NCBI GenBank assembly: GCA_051294375.1
Contig: CM119263.1
Span: forward strand, 23,916,423 to 23,980,422
From: Paraspadella gotoi
Lineage: Eukaryota > Chaetognatha
DNA length: 64,000 nucleotides
Direction of reading: 5' to 3'
Shown: positions 1 to 11,409 of the stretch, one piece after another
Layout of the letters: every line of letters begins with the position of its first letter
Position numbering within the stretch: the stretch's first letter is position 1
Notes under the pieces: generated by a model
The model's database searches: none
What the model was told of the DNA's origin: nothing
Seen by the model: the letters and a program-made list of their open reading frames with translations, nothing else
Made by a program: the position numbers and the translations under genes

Positions 1-879
1 TCTCGTGAGGACGGAAAGCTACTCGCTCATCCTCATCTCTCTCTCTCTACTCTCCTCTCCCTCCTTCTCCTAGTTTCTTCTCTTCTCGCTCTCCTCTCTG
101 AGATTCATCGAGAAAAGATACGAGGGAACTGTCACGTGTTGTCCTGACAGATACCCTACTAAAAATAACTGGAAGGAGAAATAAAAATAGAAAGAAAAAA
201 GAATGAAGGAAAATGAGAAGAAAAAGAGAGATAGAAAGACAGAAGAAAGAATAAAGAAAGGGCGGAGAAAGAAGGAAGAAATTCCAGACAATACGGTTTT
301 TATGAGACGATAAAAAATCGGATAAGCGACGATCACTCCCGCCTTTTTTCACCAGTCGACTTTTAAGGCTGCGAAAGGGAACTGGTTCGTCGTAATCGTC
401 GTTGTCGTCGTTGTTTTCAACGTTGTCTTTTCTCGAGTGGATGTCGTCGTCTTTGTTGCCATTGTAGATGGCAGTATCTTCGTCACAGTTTCTGTTGTCC
501 TCTTTCTCATTAGAATTTTTCGTTCAAGGTCATCGTCTCAGTATTTTTTATGAAGCTTATTTACGATGAGTTTAGTTTGTTTTTGTTTTTCCCTTTTTTT
601 TTTCAACATGAAATTATTCTAACGACGTAAACATTAGAAAACTGAATTGTCAGTTCATTGAAATATAATGACTGAAGTGAACTACTGATTCTTTTTCAGT
701 CTGATCTGCTTATCAGCAGATCCCGACTCTATAATTCACTTTGACGGTTCGTCGGTCTTGTCGGGTATTCGCTAATATCATGTCAGAACATCGAATTATG
801 ATAAATTATGCAAAAAAAATAATGTTCGTCCATTCGTCCGTTGGTCTGTCTGTCCGTCCCACCATAGCAAAAAAAATCT

Positions 880-1160
880 AATTACTCGTGATTGGATGGA
901 TGGATTTGAATGAAATTTTGTGTTCCGGTACGAAAGTGTGTGATTGAGCTGGATTTGAAGTTTCGAAGGAATCGTCCGAGTGAAAATGAGTTTAAATAGA
1001 AAAAACTAAACAATTTATTTTACTATTTGAACTCCAATTACCAATCAGTGGATAAGGGAAATGACTTGAAATTTTGTATGTGGGTAGGAAAGTGTGTGAT
1101 TAGCTGGAAATCAAGTTTTGATGGAATCGTCAGAGTGGAAATGATTGATTATGCTTTTTT
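880..1160 (+). repeat. Two diverged direct copies of an interspersed repeat
   Basis: Two segments about 156 bp apart share the same order of blocks: GAAATTTTGT, then AAAGTGTGTGATT (at about 934 and 1090), then AGCTGGA, then GGAATCGTC and GAGTG. Between the blocks they differ by substitutions and small indels. A Tnnc-rich leader of GTCCGT/GTCTGT motifs precedes copy one. This looks like an old tandem duplication inside a dispersed non-coding repeat; the family is not identified. Confidence 0.55.
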
Positions 1161-1802
1161 TATTTTTATATTAAATGTAAATACAAAATGAATTAATTAA
1201 TAAGTCAATTAATTATTCAATGATTTCAATCAATCAATTTATTTATCTATTATTAATTATTCAATCAATAAATTTATTTATCATTTAATTAATTATTTAA
1301 TCAATCAATAAATCAATCAATCAAGTCAATCATTATCGGCATTATTGTCGTCATCGCCATCATCGTCATCGTTGCTTTTGTCGTGGTCAGTGACGAAAAG
1401 ACTTAAAAACAAGTATTTCGGATCAAATTATGATCGTGGGCAGATCCGACATTGTTTGCTCAAACCTGTTTTCATATTGTTCGTTTATTTCTCGGCGCGA
1501 CGACCGTATGCTATGTCCCTCTCGCGGTTATTTACGACGGTAAACGACTGACGTTACGAGTCGCGTACCTCGTCGTTTCAAATGTCATTAACCGCAAAAA
1601 AACAACCGCATTTCTTCTTTCCTCTTTTCTCGCCGCTTCCTCGTTTTTTTTTAAATGCGTCCTTTTCCTCGGCCTAACCACTTTTTACGGCGAAAGAAAC
1701 TGTTTCTTTCCTCTTTTCCTTCTCTCGAAAGAAGGTCGAAGAAAGAAGGAAATTACAACAGTTTTGCCTTTTTTTTTCTTTCCTTCCGATTCTGACTTAT
1801 GG

Positions 1803-1912
1803 CTCTCTTTCTCTGCTCTCTCTCTCTTCTGTCTCTTCTCTCTCTCTCTCTTTGTCTCTCTCTCTCGTCTCTCTCTCTCTCCTGACTCTCTCTCTCTTCT
1901 CTCTTTTCTTTC

Positions 1913-1951
<39 letters not shown>
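1803..1951. repeat. (CT)n microsatellite
   Basis: About 150 bp of imperfect CT dinucleotide repeat interrupted by TTCTC and CTGA. The long open frames across it on both strands encode only Ser/Leu or Arg/Glu repeats and are not genes. Confidence 0.9.
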
Positions 1952-1953
<2 letters not shown>

Positions 1954-3038
1954 ACTTTGTTTTCCACACATCTTTTTCATCATTTCATTCTCTTTTCCAC
2001 ACCTTCGTTTCACCTTCGTTTCACCTTCATCATCCATTTCTAATTCTGCGTCCTCGCCCATTCGTCGCGCCATCTCATTTCCGTTTCGCGCGTCTTTTGT
2101 TTCCCGCGCGTCTGTGTCGCCATCTTGAAGATGTCTGACGTCGAGCAGGTGTTCTGAGAATTTACTTGTTGACGCACGAAAGCGTAACGGGAGTAAAAGT
2201 GAAAGTCGATGACAGAGAGGGGAGAAATTTTGCGTCGAAAGTTTAAACGGAAAATTCTCTGTCGCCGTCGAACTGGCGGATCTTGAAAGATTGTCTACGC
2301 TTTAGAGCCACCCTGCCTTCTTAACTTCCTTCATGCCTTCCTTCTTTCCTACCTTCCTTCTTTCCTACCTTCCTTCCTTCATTCAATCCTTCCTAACTTC
2401 CTTCATGCTTTCCCCTCCTCTCTGGTCTTTGAAAAACAGTTTTATCCATTCCCTTGCGATACATACATTTAATATGGCCGAGAGAAACTTTCATAATCTT
2501 AATATAATTACCTCTTCTTTTTCTTTAGTAACTCCGACGACAAAAAATAAAGAAAATTACTAAAAAGTACTCAAGAGAGCCTGCTCGGAAAGCAATACGA
2601 CGAGTTACCGAAAAAATGGCTCGAAGGGCGTCTTGAACGGCGACCGGAAAGCCCGGAAACTAAGAGGCTATTTCTGCCAGGGGCGTTTAGAAAAACGAGG
2701 GGCCAGGGTTCCCAGTGGGGCCCGGGACAAACCATAAGATTAAGAAGATTTCATTAAAGGAAAAAAAATTTTAAAATGGTAAAAATAATAGTAACAAATT
2801 ACAGTTATTATATATTAACTAGCTAATCTCTGAGGAGGCAAAATATGTATTTAAACTATGTTAACATTTTGCCTCACTCCAACTGCCAAAACTGTAGCAA
2901 TTTTTTTGTTAATAAGGTTAATAAGGCCCGCCATTTCCCAACACGCCCTGAAATTAGATTTTGTTTCGAATGTTACCAGGAGGGGTTCAGTGAAACATCA
3001 AAGTGGGCGTCGTCGTCGTCACCGCCTCCAATCCCACG

Positions 3039-3128
3039 GCTGCCGCCGCCGTCGCCGCCGTCGCCGCCGCCGCGGCACCGCTGCCGCCGCCGTCGCCGCC
3101 GTCGCCGCCGCCGCGGCACCGCTGCCGC
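3039..3128. repeat. GC-rich 41-bp minisatellite
   Basis: A 41-bp unit beginning GCTGCCGCCGCCGTCGCCGC starts at 3039, 3080 and 3121, giving about 2.2 identical copies. It is itself built of CCG/TCG triplets. All three frames are open but encode only Ala, Pro or Arg runs. Confidence 0.85.
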
Positions 3129-3465
3129 CTTGGACTAACGACGGGTCATCGAATAAACGTAACGACGTCTCTTGAAGAAACGAGGTCAGCGCCTCTCGTC
3201 ACGCGCCCAGCGTTGATTGCCAATTATTTCTGGTTCCCTCGTCAAAACCTAATTAGCTTTTCGATCTCTGGCTCCGAAGGCCGAGTTGAATTCGGGGGAA
3301 ATCGATGAGGCAACTCAAGGAAATTCGAGGAATCGTGGTAATGAGAGGAAAGCGCGATCCGTGACTGAGGCAGAGATTCTATCTGTAACAAGATTGACCA
3401 GTAAATACTTTTATAATTTTTGTTTTTTTAAATCGAATGGGAAAAAAATGTATTCCATTTTTTTG

Positions 3466-3466
<1 letters not shown>

Positions 3467-3563
<97 letters not shown>
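3467..3563. repeat. (TTA)n trinucleotide repeat
   Basis: An uninterrupted 97-bp run of TTA/ATT triplets. The apparent poly-Asn, poly-Leu and poly-Tyr frames are translations of this repeat. Confidence 0.97.
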
Positions 3564-3564
<1 letters not shown>

Positions 3565-4239
3565 GTATTATGATTTTCAGCAAACCTTAACATCATTATT
3601 TATAACTTCTAAAACCAATACATACATGTGAAAAAAACGAGTCGAATGAAAGCGTTTGTCCGTTGAACTACGTATTTGTTCCCTTTGACATCGTCGTTGT
3701 TGTCTTCCTCATCATCATATTCGTCTTTCTCACGACAAATCGTTGTAGTAGTCCTCGTCGTCGTCATCGTAGTTGTCATGACAACCGGGGGGCGTTAACC
3801 ACTTTTCTTTCCGTCGTCTGATTTTTCTCTTTTGTGTTCGACGATCGAAGGGAAGAGAGAAAATCGTCGGCGGCGCTCTTTAGTCGGAGGCGGCACTCTT
3901 ATAGCGGCGGCGCTCTTTCCGGACGACGCCGTTTGGCGACGGCGTCCTTTGTCCGAGCGCTCTTTAGCGGCGGCGTTCGCTGTCGTCCTGCGATTTTCCA
4001 AATTGACGAGAGAAGGCGCTTGCTTTGCGTCCCATGTTTTCGCATTCGAAATATTGAGGGTAGGGTATTAGTTAAACCTTTTTTTCACAATGTCGGTCAT
4101 CGTCGCCGTTGCTTTTGGCGAAAAAGTGTTGGTGAAAATTAAACTTATTGTTTTCTTCATCTGTATTATACACTATATTTTATATAAGCGTTTTATTCGG
4201 TCTTCGTCGTCTTTCGGAGACGTCCTCGTCTTCATATTC

Positions 4240-4362
4240 GTGAGAGAGAAAGAGAGAGAGAGAGATGAGAAGACAACGGGAATGATTAGAGAGAGAAGAG
4301 AGAGGAGGAGAGGAGCTAGAGAAGAGAGAGAGAGAGAGAGAGACGAAGAGAGAGAGAGAGAT
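4240..4362. repeat. (GA)n microsatellite
   Basis: An imperfect GA repeat broken by GATGAGAAGACAACGGGAATG. It is one of many GA/CT tracts in the window. Confidence 0.9.
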
Positions 4363-4599
4363 GATAATAATCTAATCAGTCATGGTAATCATTCAAAGCT
4401 GATTCGTAGTTCCTTTATTTCTGTCGTTCAGGTCGCCAACCTCTTCATCCTTCCCGACTCGCGACCTCTGTCCTCTTCAAAACGAAAAGAAATGATGAAG
4501 CCGCAAATCTGCGTCGTCGCCGAGAGCGATGCCCCTCAATTTCACACAACGACATTCTTTTGCCATTCAACAAACGTCAAAGAACCCATTTGACACCCA

Positions 4600-5010
4600 A
4601 CGACTCGGGATGCCACTGAATGCTCCCGTTTCTCCCAGAAGTTTCTTAACGTCAACTCTTACCCCCCATCGACGCATTATTCAACCTAACGACACGTAAT
4701 CAGGCCGATACGATGACATTCTATGCCCACCAATTCCACCAAATGCCTTTGGTCGCTACCCAAAGCCCCTCTTAAACCATCCTACGCCCTTCGATGTCAC
4801 CAAATGCCCTAAGATGCCATCTAAAGCCCCCTTTACCATTTTATGCCCTAAGATGCCATCCTAAGCCCCACGATGCCATCAAATGCTCTAGGACCACACC
4901 CAATGCCCCACTAATTGCCATCCCATGACTCAAAATGCCTTACGAGACCACCCAATGACCCCCCCCCTCAAATACCGTCCGACGCCGCCCGATGCCATCG
5001 CTGAGCGGCG
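4600..5010. repeat. Degenerate ATGCC minisatellite
   Basis: A C-rich, G-poor block with irregular returns of short cores such as GATGCCATC, AAATGCC and AAGCCCC about every 15-25 bp (for example near 4740, 4795, 4815, 4850, 4875, 4905, 4935). No fixed period is kept, so it looks like an old decayed minisatellite. It contains no convincing coding frame. Confidence 0.5.
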
Positions 5011-5549
5011 TTCATCATCGAGAGGGAACCTTGGCCCGTCCCATTCGTCTCTTCTGCCGTCGCATCAGAAAACCATTCGTTTCGTCCGTCGACGTCGAAG
5101 GTCAGTAATTAAATTCTTTTCTTGAAGGGAGGATGGACGGAGCGGGAGGGTGAGGCAGAGAGCGAGGTAAGGACACGATGTAACTCACGGTTTTGCCCTT
5201 TTCTTTTATTCTATAATAATAAATGCGATTATGCGTTTGGTTCTTTTAAATATTATTCCTTTGACGCTCAACTATCTTTCCAATTGATCAAATTTAAACT
5301 ATTTTGTAGAAATAATTATAAATATTATAAATGTGAATTTTTAATTTTAAAATAACTATGTAGGAACGATTTCGAAACAATATCCACCATGCTTTACTTA
5401 GTTTCACTAATGTTTCATTTTTGTTTCTCATTTTTCTTAGAGACTTTTTTGTTTACTTTTAGCAGTCTGCGTAGAAAGAGACTTCGTCTTAAGAATCTTA
5501 TGCATATTTGATCTCTCCATTAACGCTCTATTACTCCATGTAGACTCTC

Positions 5550-5550
5550 T

Positions 5551-5620
<70 letters not shown>
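5550..5620. repeat. (CT)n microsatellite
   Basis: Almost perfect CT dinucleotide run of about 70 bp. Confidence 0.95.
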
Positions 5621-5624
<4 letters not shown>

Positions 5625-7453
5625 GGGCGTTGTTTCGTTGCGTGCCCCACCGAGCGATTCAAGCTAGACGCGTTTTGCTGATTGTTCCGCTACCTTTTCC
5701 ACGCGAGATTCGACGTATGGGCGTGGCGACGTGTTAGATTTTCAAAATCGCGAGAAAATTATTAAAAAAGGGGCGTCGGTCTGTTGTCTAGAGAGACAGA
5801 AGCCATATGTATAAAACTCATAAGTAAAATTCATATGTTGATTCATCAATCAAATATCAATCATCTCAGAAATAGTCTCGTCACTCTGATCTCAAATCAG
5901 TTTTTTTGAAGAGACCCTTTTTTTTGCTCAGCATCAGTCTCGACAGGCGCGCCTGCCCAGAAAAATCTAATTCCGTTCACTTTCACTTTCTCTCTCTCTC
6001 TCTCTCTCTCTCTCTTTATCGGCGCCTCGCAAACTTTAATCCTATTTCGCCCGACTTCGCTCCAACTTCTATTTTTGGTCTGGCGACCCGAGGGCGAAAA
6101 AAAAATGTTCGTCCACAGTCGCTGTCACCACCCACCTCTCACCAAATGCCACCTTAGATACCACCTTGCTTTCCGCCTGTGTCGCCACTCCCATAGACTC
6201 CTCCGACCTGGTGACCATGTCCCTCATATCAGTCTCACGCCTCACAACGGCCAACTGCCTTCAACTCCTGCCTCAGCAGCCACTGACCCTCTGAGAATAT
6301 CCGACAGTCGACTGCTTCCCGCTTCTCGACAAACTGAGTGTTTATGAAAAATAGAAAGAAACTCTACTCACGTTAGCTTATTAGAGGTACAAAATTATAA
6401 TTAATCTGTGTAAAAAAAAGAAAAATTAGACCAAAAACGAATGTTAGTTAGACAGTCGTACGGAGAGACAAAAGTTCACATACCATACTTCCATTCAAAC
6501 ATTGAACGCCCCGCCGCACGCATGATATGGTGTGGGAGTCAAGATTACCGCGGGTCCGGAAGAATCGTCTAATCTTAATGGATTTGAACAGAGATTAAAA
6601 GGTCACGGAAAGGAATTCGTCACCTGAATGCCGCCGTCCGCGAATGTGAACGCCCTCATTGTGATCGGCGGCTGACGAGCGACGAGATAGCGGCCTGTGC
6701 TGAGGGCGGCGGGGGGGGCGGGGGGGAAGAGGAGTGGGTCGGTGACCGAAAAGAAGAGCTGAGGATGAGGATGACGCGAAAAGAACTCGTCGTTTAAACT
6801 TTGAGAGAGCGAGAGAGAGAGAGAGATGAGAGAGAGAGAAGAGAGAGGAGAGAGAGAGAGAGAGAGAAATCCTGGTGAATATTTTATGGTGAGCTCAATC
6901 TTTTGAAAGAAGCCTCCAGTGAAACTAGATTTTATAATGACATAAGAACATTTTTAATAACATTTATAACAATAATTTTTTTGATTTTTTTTAACCCTTT
7001 TTTTAAATTTTTTTAAAACTTTTTTAATAACATTTTTCAAAACAGTGAGAGAGAAGACTCGTCGACTTCCGTTGCAAATTCCATTGACAAACAAATTGAG
7101 AAAACCTATGGTGGCTTTCCCTTCGTCCCCACAAAAAAGTTATTTTATGATTTTTTTACTTTAATTTTTTTTATATAGCGCGAAAACGGTTCCATTTTGC
7201 GAGTGTAAATGTCAGGGGCATGTGTTTAACCTACAATTAAACTCCAATTTCATTAAAGAAAAATGATCTTTCGTTTTTCTCGTTCGACAGTCATGATTCA
7301 AAAGGATCTTCTCGGTCAATTCCTAAAGGAGGCGCGTCGAAGTTGTAATGGGCCTTGATAATCCTCGGGCATTAGTCTCATTGCCGCCGCTTTACACAGT
7401 CCATTAGGCAGAGGAAAACAAAAACAGAGGAAAAAGGCCAAGACGAAATCAAA

Positions 7454-7455
<2 letters not shown>

Positions 7456-7503
<48 letters not shown>
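7456..7503. repeat. (CT)n microsatellite
   Basis: Perfect CT dinucleotide run of about 48 bp. Confidence 0.95.
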
Positions 7504-7506
<3 letters not shown>

Positions 7507-7821
7507 TAATGCGTGGCAGGAAAGACATGGCCATTGGCCAAGGTCATCGATAGTCATTAGAAGTGAACCGAGAAGACAAAACACTGAAAGTCGTTCCGAA
7601 TTATGTAGAAGAAGAAAGGAAAAAAAAAAAAAACCTCTTTGTTTTTCCCCGAGACAAAACAAGGGGATAAAATTAGAACTTGTGAAGAAAAGGAAAACAT
7701 TTCTTATTTTGTGCCTTTGAGTTGTGAAAAACATAATAACATAATATTCCATAATATTTTGTTTTTTCTGTCAAACTTCGATAATGCCGTTTCTACAAAA
7801 CTTCTCGGCGACACGTTACGT

Positions 7822-7930
7822 TCGCCCATTGCCATTTCTCTGCGCCATTCCTCTCAACACCATTTCCCCAGTCCTCGCATTGCCACTTTTCAGCGCCATT
7901 CCCCCCATTGCCATTTCTCAGCGCCATTCT
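7822..7930. repeat. Degenerate GCCATT minisatellite
   Basis: The cores TTGCCATTTCTC and CAGCGCCATTCC alternate four to five times with variable spacing. The block resembles the ATGCC block at 4600-5010 in base bias. No gene is apparent. Confidence 0.5.
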
Positions 7931-8729
7931 TAACTCCGCCGCTTATTGACGGTCAAGCACGAAAAACAATCTTTTTTCTCTTTTCTCTCTCCCGACGTCT
8001 CTAATGGATTTTGGCGAAGGCGGCCGGTCGGACGCCCATTCCACGGCGCCCCGTCGCGCGGGCAGAGTAATTTGGACCGGAAGTGGTGGCAAAAGTGGCG
8101 AAAAGGTTGGTAGTTTATGTAGCAAGTATGATAAAAACAGTCCTTACTAAAGTGGCAACAAATTGTGATCTAAAAATGCGATGAAAGACGCAGCGAAAAG
8201 TGGGAACAAGAGCAGCTGCAAAAATCGACGTCAAACGAGAAGAAATCGGCCGTTTTTTTCAAAGGCTCAAATTCAGAATTAAGTTTTTGGGTTTAAAGAT
8301 TAGTTTAGGATTTAGCTGTTAGTGATAGTGTTAGGGAATTATATATTGTAGTTAAATATTGAGGTTATAATTAAGTTTATTAATTAGAACGGAAATTGGG
8401 CGCCTTTAGAAAATAGCGCTCCAATCCGCTTCAGAGCCGGTCCAGCTTCTGAAATGAATTCGTCGATGTAAGTTGTCGGTCGATCTTTCACACCGAGAAA
8501 AACCTTTCAAGACGAGTAAATTTAACTAAATGAGCCCATTTGTTTCCGTGGTAACAAAGCAACTAATTTGATGAACGTATCCCGTGTCTCCGATATATAA
8601 ATACCTCCCCCCACTTCCCTCTCCCTCTCCCCTATTGTTTCATTCGCCTTTTCACTTCGCCTTGGCGCAAAGAAATACGCGGAAAGAAAACATCGTAAAT
8701 TCCCTTTTGTTCGACCCCCGCCCCTTACC

Positions 8730-8746
8730 TCTCTCTCTCTCTCTTC

Positions 8747-8808
<62 letters not shown>
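8730..8808. repeat. (CT)n microsatellite
   Basis: CT run of about 80 bp with rare TTCT interruptions. Confidence 0.95.
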
Positions 8809-8811
<3 letters not shown>

Positions 8812-10930
8812 TTTTCTCGTAAAGTGCCGCCCTTTCTCCCTTTTATATTCGCATTGAAAAAAACGCGACGATCCTCCTGGCGGCGCTTAATTAAGAGCGC
8901 CGGGTTTCGAGCGTCGGTTTCTGCCGGTCCTGTGCGCGCGCGCGCCCCCCTTTCTTTCCGCATCCAATACATGCAAATAGAATTAAAGGGTTGACTGTCT
9001 TTCCGACGCCTTCGCCCTCGCGCGGTCGTTAGGAGAGTTTTCACGATCGAGAGTCTGTAACCCAAGGATTCTTTTTTTAGTCGAGAGAGGGGGTGGGGAA
9101 TTTGGAGTAAGGGGGGTAAATATTATTTTGAAAGAATGGGGGAGTAGAATAAGCAAGGGCGATAGAGAAATAAAAATAGATATAAAGAAGGTCATAAACA
9201 GAAGCAGATACATACTAGGGTCTGACATTATCCTACACAATAAATAAAATTAATTTGTAATTTATTATGCTGAAGTTATAAAAGAATGGTTATAATAAAT
9301 AAATATAACTTTCCCGCGCGTATTTCCTTGCTTTTGGCTAAACCAAAAACACGCTTTTTCATTCTTCCCTCACTCGCCTTATAAAACTGTTTCGTTTCGA
9401 ACAAACTCCACTCACCGGTTCACATCCTTTTTACCGCCATCGCCCCGTCACCCCAGAAGCGGGTTTTGGAAACGAGCGGGCCGTCACTCGACAAAACCGT
9501 CGAAAGCGTAAGAAATCGTTAAAATGCCATTATTGTCACAAAAACGCGATTCGTAAAGATTAATTACATTTGAAATTCGAAAATCGTGTAACGTGAAGCG
9601 GTTCGAGCGCCGAAATTCCCTCTAGACGAACGCAAGCAAAGACGTTAAGTTTGCCGTAGATTTTACGCCACTTTTCACCCCCAATTAGTAGTTCCTAGTT
9701 TCTAGTATGATCGAATAAGTTCGAATTAAGATACGTAATATCAGGGTAAACTCTTCTTGATTATCAACTTTGTGCTCCCAACAATTTTCATCAGATTTCT
9801 TTAAAATAAAAAAAGACCAGTGGCTGCGCCAATACATGTAAATCACTTTCAAGGACTTAAACTTAACTGTTACTGCGGCACTATTAAGATTTTGTTACTT
9901 ATAAAAATATTTTATAAAGCAAAATAATATTATTTTTATTTCGATATATTATATATGATTAAAATACTTTGATCAATACATAGAATAAGAAATAGAATAA
10001 AATAAAATAGAATAAGAAAAAAATATTTGTTAAAAAAAAATCAATAAAAGATTTAAAATAATAAAAATTTTAAAATAAAATTGTTATTTTGTACTGCCCT
10101 CTGGTTTATTAAGACTAAAACATATAAAAATTTGCTATTTTGTGTAAAGGGATGCTAGTGAAGATCTCGTGGGTGCAGACAGAAAAGCAAATTTATATAG
10201 AAAGTAAAGGGCAAATGCTCATAGTAGAGAAAGTAAAAGATAAATCCTCCTAGTAGGAATAAAAAGTTATATAGAAAAAAAATTGTACAACTTCAGGGGT
10301 TAAGTATATTAATAAAGTGATTTACAATCATCATCAATCGTCATTATTATTATTATCGTCGTCGTTCGCGCTTTAATCTCGATCATAATTTTTTTTTCTT
10401 TCACTCAAACCGGGTATTCGTTCTCATTTTAATTTACGTAGTTAAGGGTTTTACAAAAATACTTAATAGCAAACCCTATTTCCAAACTTAATTTCAAATC
10501 CCTAACCACATTGGCCGTGACGAGTATTAGAGTATTAGAGTTTGAACTTTCAGAATGCAGACACACGGAGGCAGCGGAAAAAAGTGGCAGCGCTGCCGAC
10601 CGTAGAGCAGGGAGGCCTCCAGATCTCGAACTCGCAGTGCAACTAAAAACGACGAGTTTGAAGTCATGACCTTCGATTTGATCAATATCAATATAAGTTT
10701 TAAAAAAGGTTATTTATTTCCCGATGTGCATATTGATATTGAAAGACCTCAAAACTTAATGAATTTTTAAAATAAATTGTAAATTACAATTAAAAAAAAA
10801 CTTTATTCGCCACTTCTCTGTACAGATTTTTACCACTGATTCAAAGATTCATTCCTGTTCATTTGGACTTTGATCAACCGAAGTAAGATATTTTATCTCG
10901 GCAAAAAAGTGTTGCTACTCATTCCGTCCG

Positions 10931-10996
10931 TATAAAAATTTCTATTTCAAAAAGAGAACCTCAATATCTGTGCCTAATTTTGTTGTATCATACAAG
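10931..10996 (+). promoter_or_regulatory. TATA box and candidate 5'UTR exon of the STAND-ankyrin gene
   Basis: TATAAAAA lies at 10931-10938. A start about 30 bp downstream would open a short leader exon that ends at ACAAG|GTAATT (exon end 10996). The next good acceptor in the sense direction is the pyrimidine-rich TTCCAGCAG at 11395-11404, just before the ATG at 11410. A TATA box, a donor and then an acceptor immediately upstream of the coding exon give a coherent host-gene 5' end with an intron of about 405 nt. The spacing is seen; its use in transcription is inferred. Confidence 0.5.
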
Positions 10997-11409
10997 GTAA
11001 TTTACTGACATTTTTCTAAACTTAAAAACCTTTTATGTAGTGAATATGAATGATAAAAAATCGGTATTTATTAATTTTTTTTCTTAATTGGGGAGAATAC
11101 ATACTGATACATTGATACATATTCATTTTCGTAACCCTTTGGAAACCCTCCTCACAAAGAATTAAGTCAAGATTTTTATTTATTTTTTTTTTTGTTAAAA
11201 ATTAATTACAGAGTAAATAGCAAAAAGCTAATTGAGGATAGATCCACGGATGTGCCAACTGACATATTCTAATATGATACAATTTTAAATTTACAGATCA
11301 TCTTGACAATCCTTATAGAATCGATTTATTGTTCAAGATACAAGTCAAAGAAGAATGAGAGAATCCTAAGTTTTTCCTCTCTTCTCTGTCGGCCATTCCA
11401 GCAGAAAAC

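Larger units (their letters stand above)
1..2700. other. Intergenic, no recognisable gene
   Basis: A purine-rich (GA) tract fills roughly 45-345 and degenerate GTC/GTT triplets fill 385-470. A two-copy diverged repeat and an AT-rich (ATTAATCAATCA)-like tract follow at 818-1335, then a (CT)n block at 1803-1951 and CCTTCCTT(T) repeats at 2310-2410. The open frames here are repeat translations (poly-Ser/Leu or Arg/Glu) or short and featureless. I see no conserved domain. Confidence 0.7.
3130..10900. other. Intergenic, no recognisable gene
   Basis: Nearly 8 kb with no open frame that carries a domain I recognise. It holds GA tracts (4240-4362, 6800-6868), CT tracts (5550-5620, 5991-6016, 7456-7503, 8730-8808), degenerate ATGCC/GCCATT minisatellites (4600-5010, 6115-6320, 7822-7930), a G-run at 6703-6727 and AT-rich spacer at 9.7-10.4 kb. 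TATA-like motifs occur at 8594 and 9379, with no coding sequence that I can attach to them. Confidence 0.65.

Noticed and set aside
1452-2138. Long open frame rich in Ser/Leu/Phe
   Set aside because: It is driven by the (CT)n block at 1803-1951 and pyrimidine-rich flanks; no domain and no splice context.
2131-2148. ATGTCTGACGTCGAGCAG|GTGTTC, a possible first coding exon (MSDVEQ) after a CpG-rich leader
   Set aside because: The start context and donor look good, but six codons cannot be identified and no following exon was found.
3411-3631. Poly-Asn, poly-Tyr and poly-Leu open frames
   Set aside because: Pure translations of the (TTA)n repeat.
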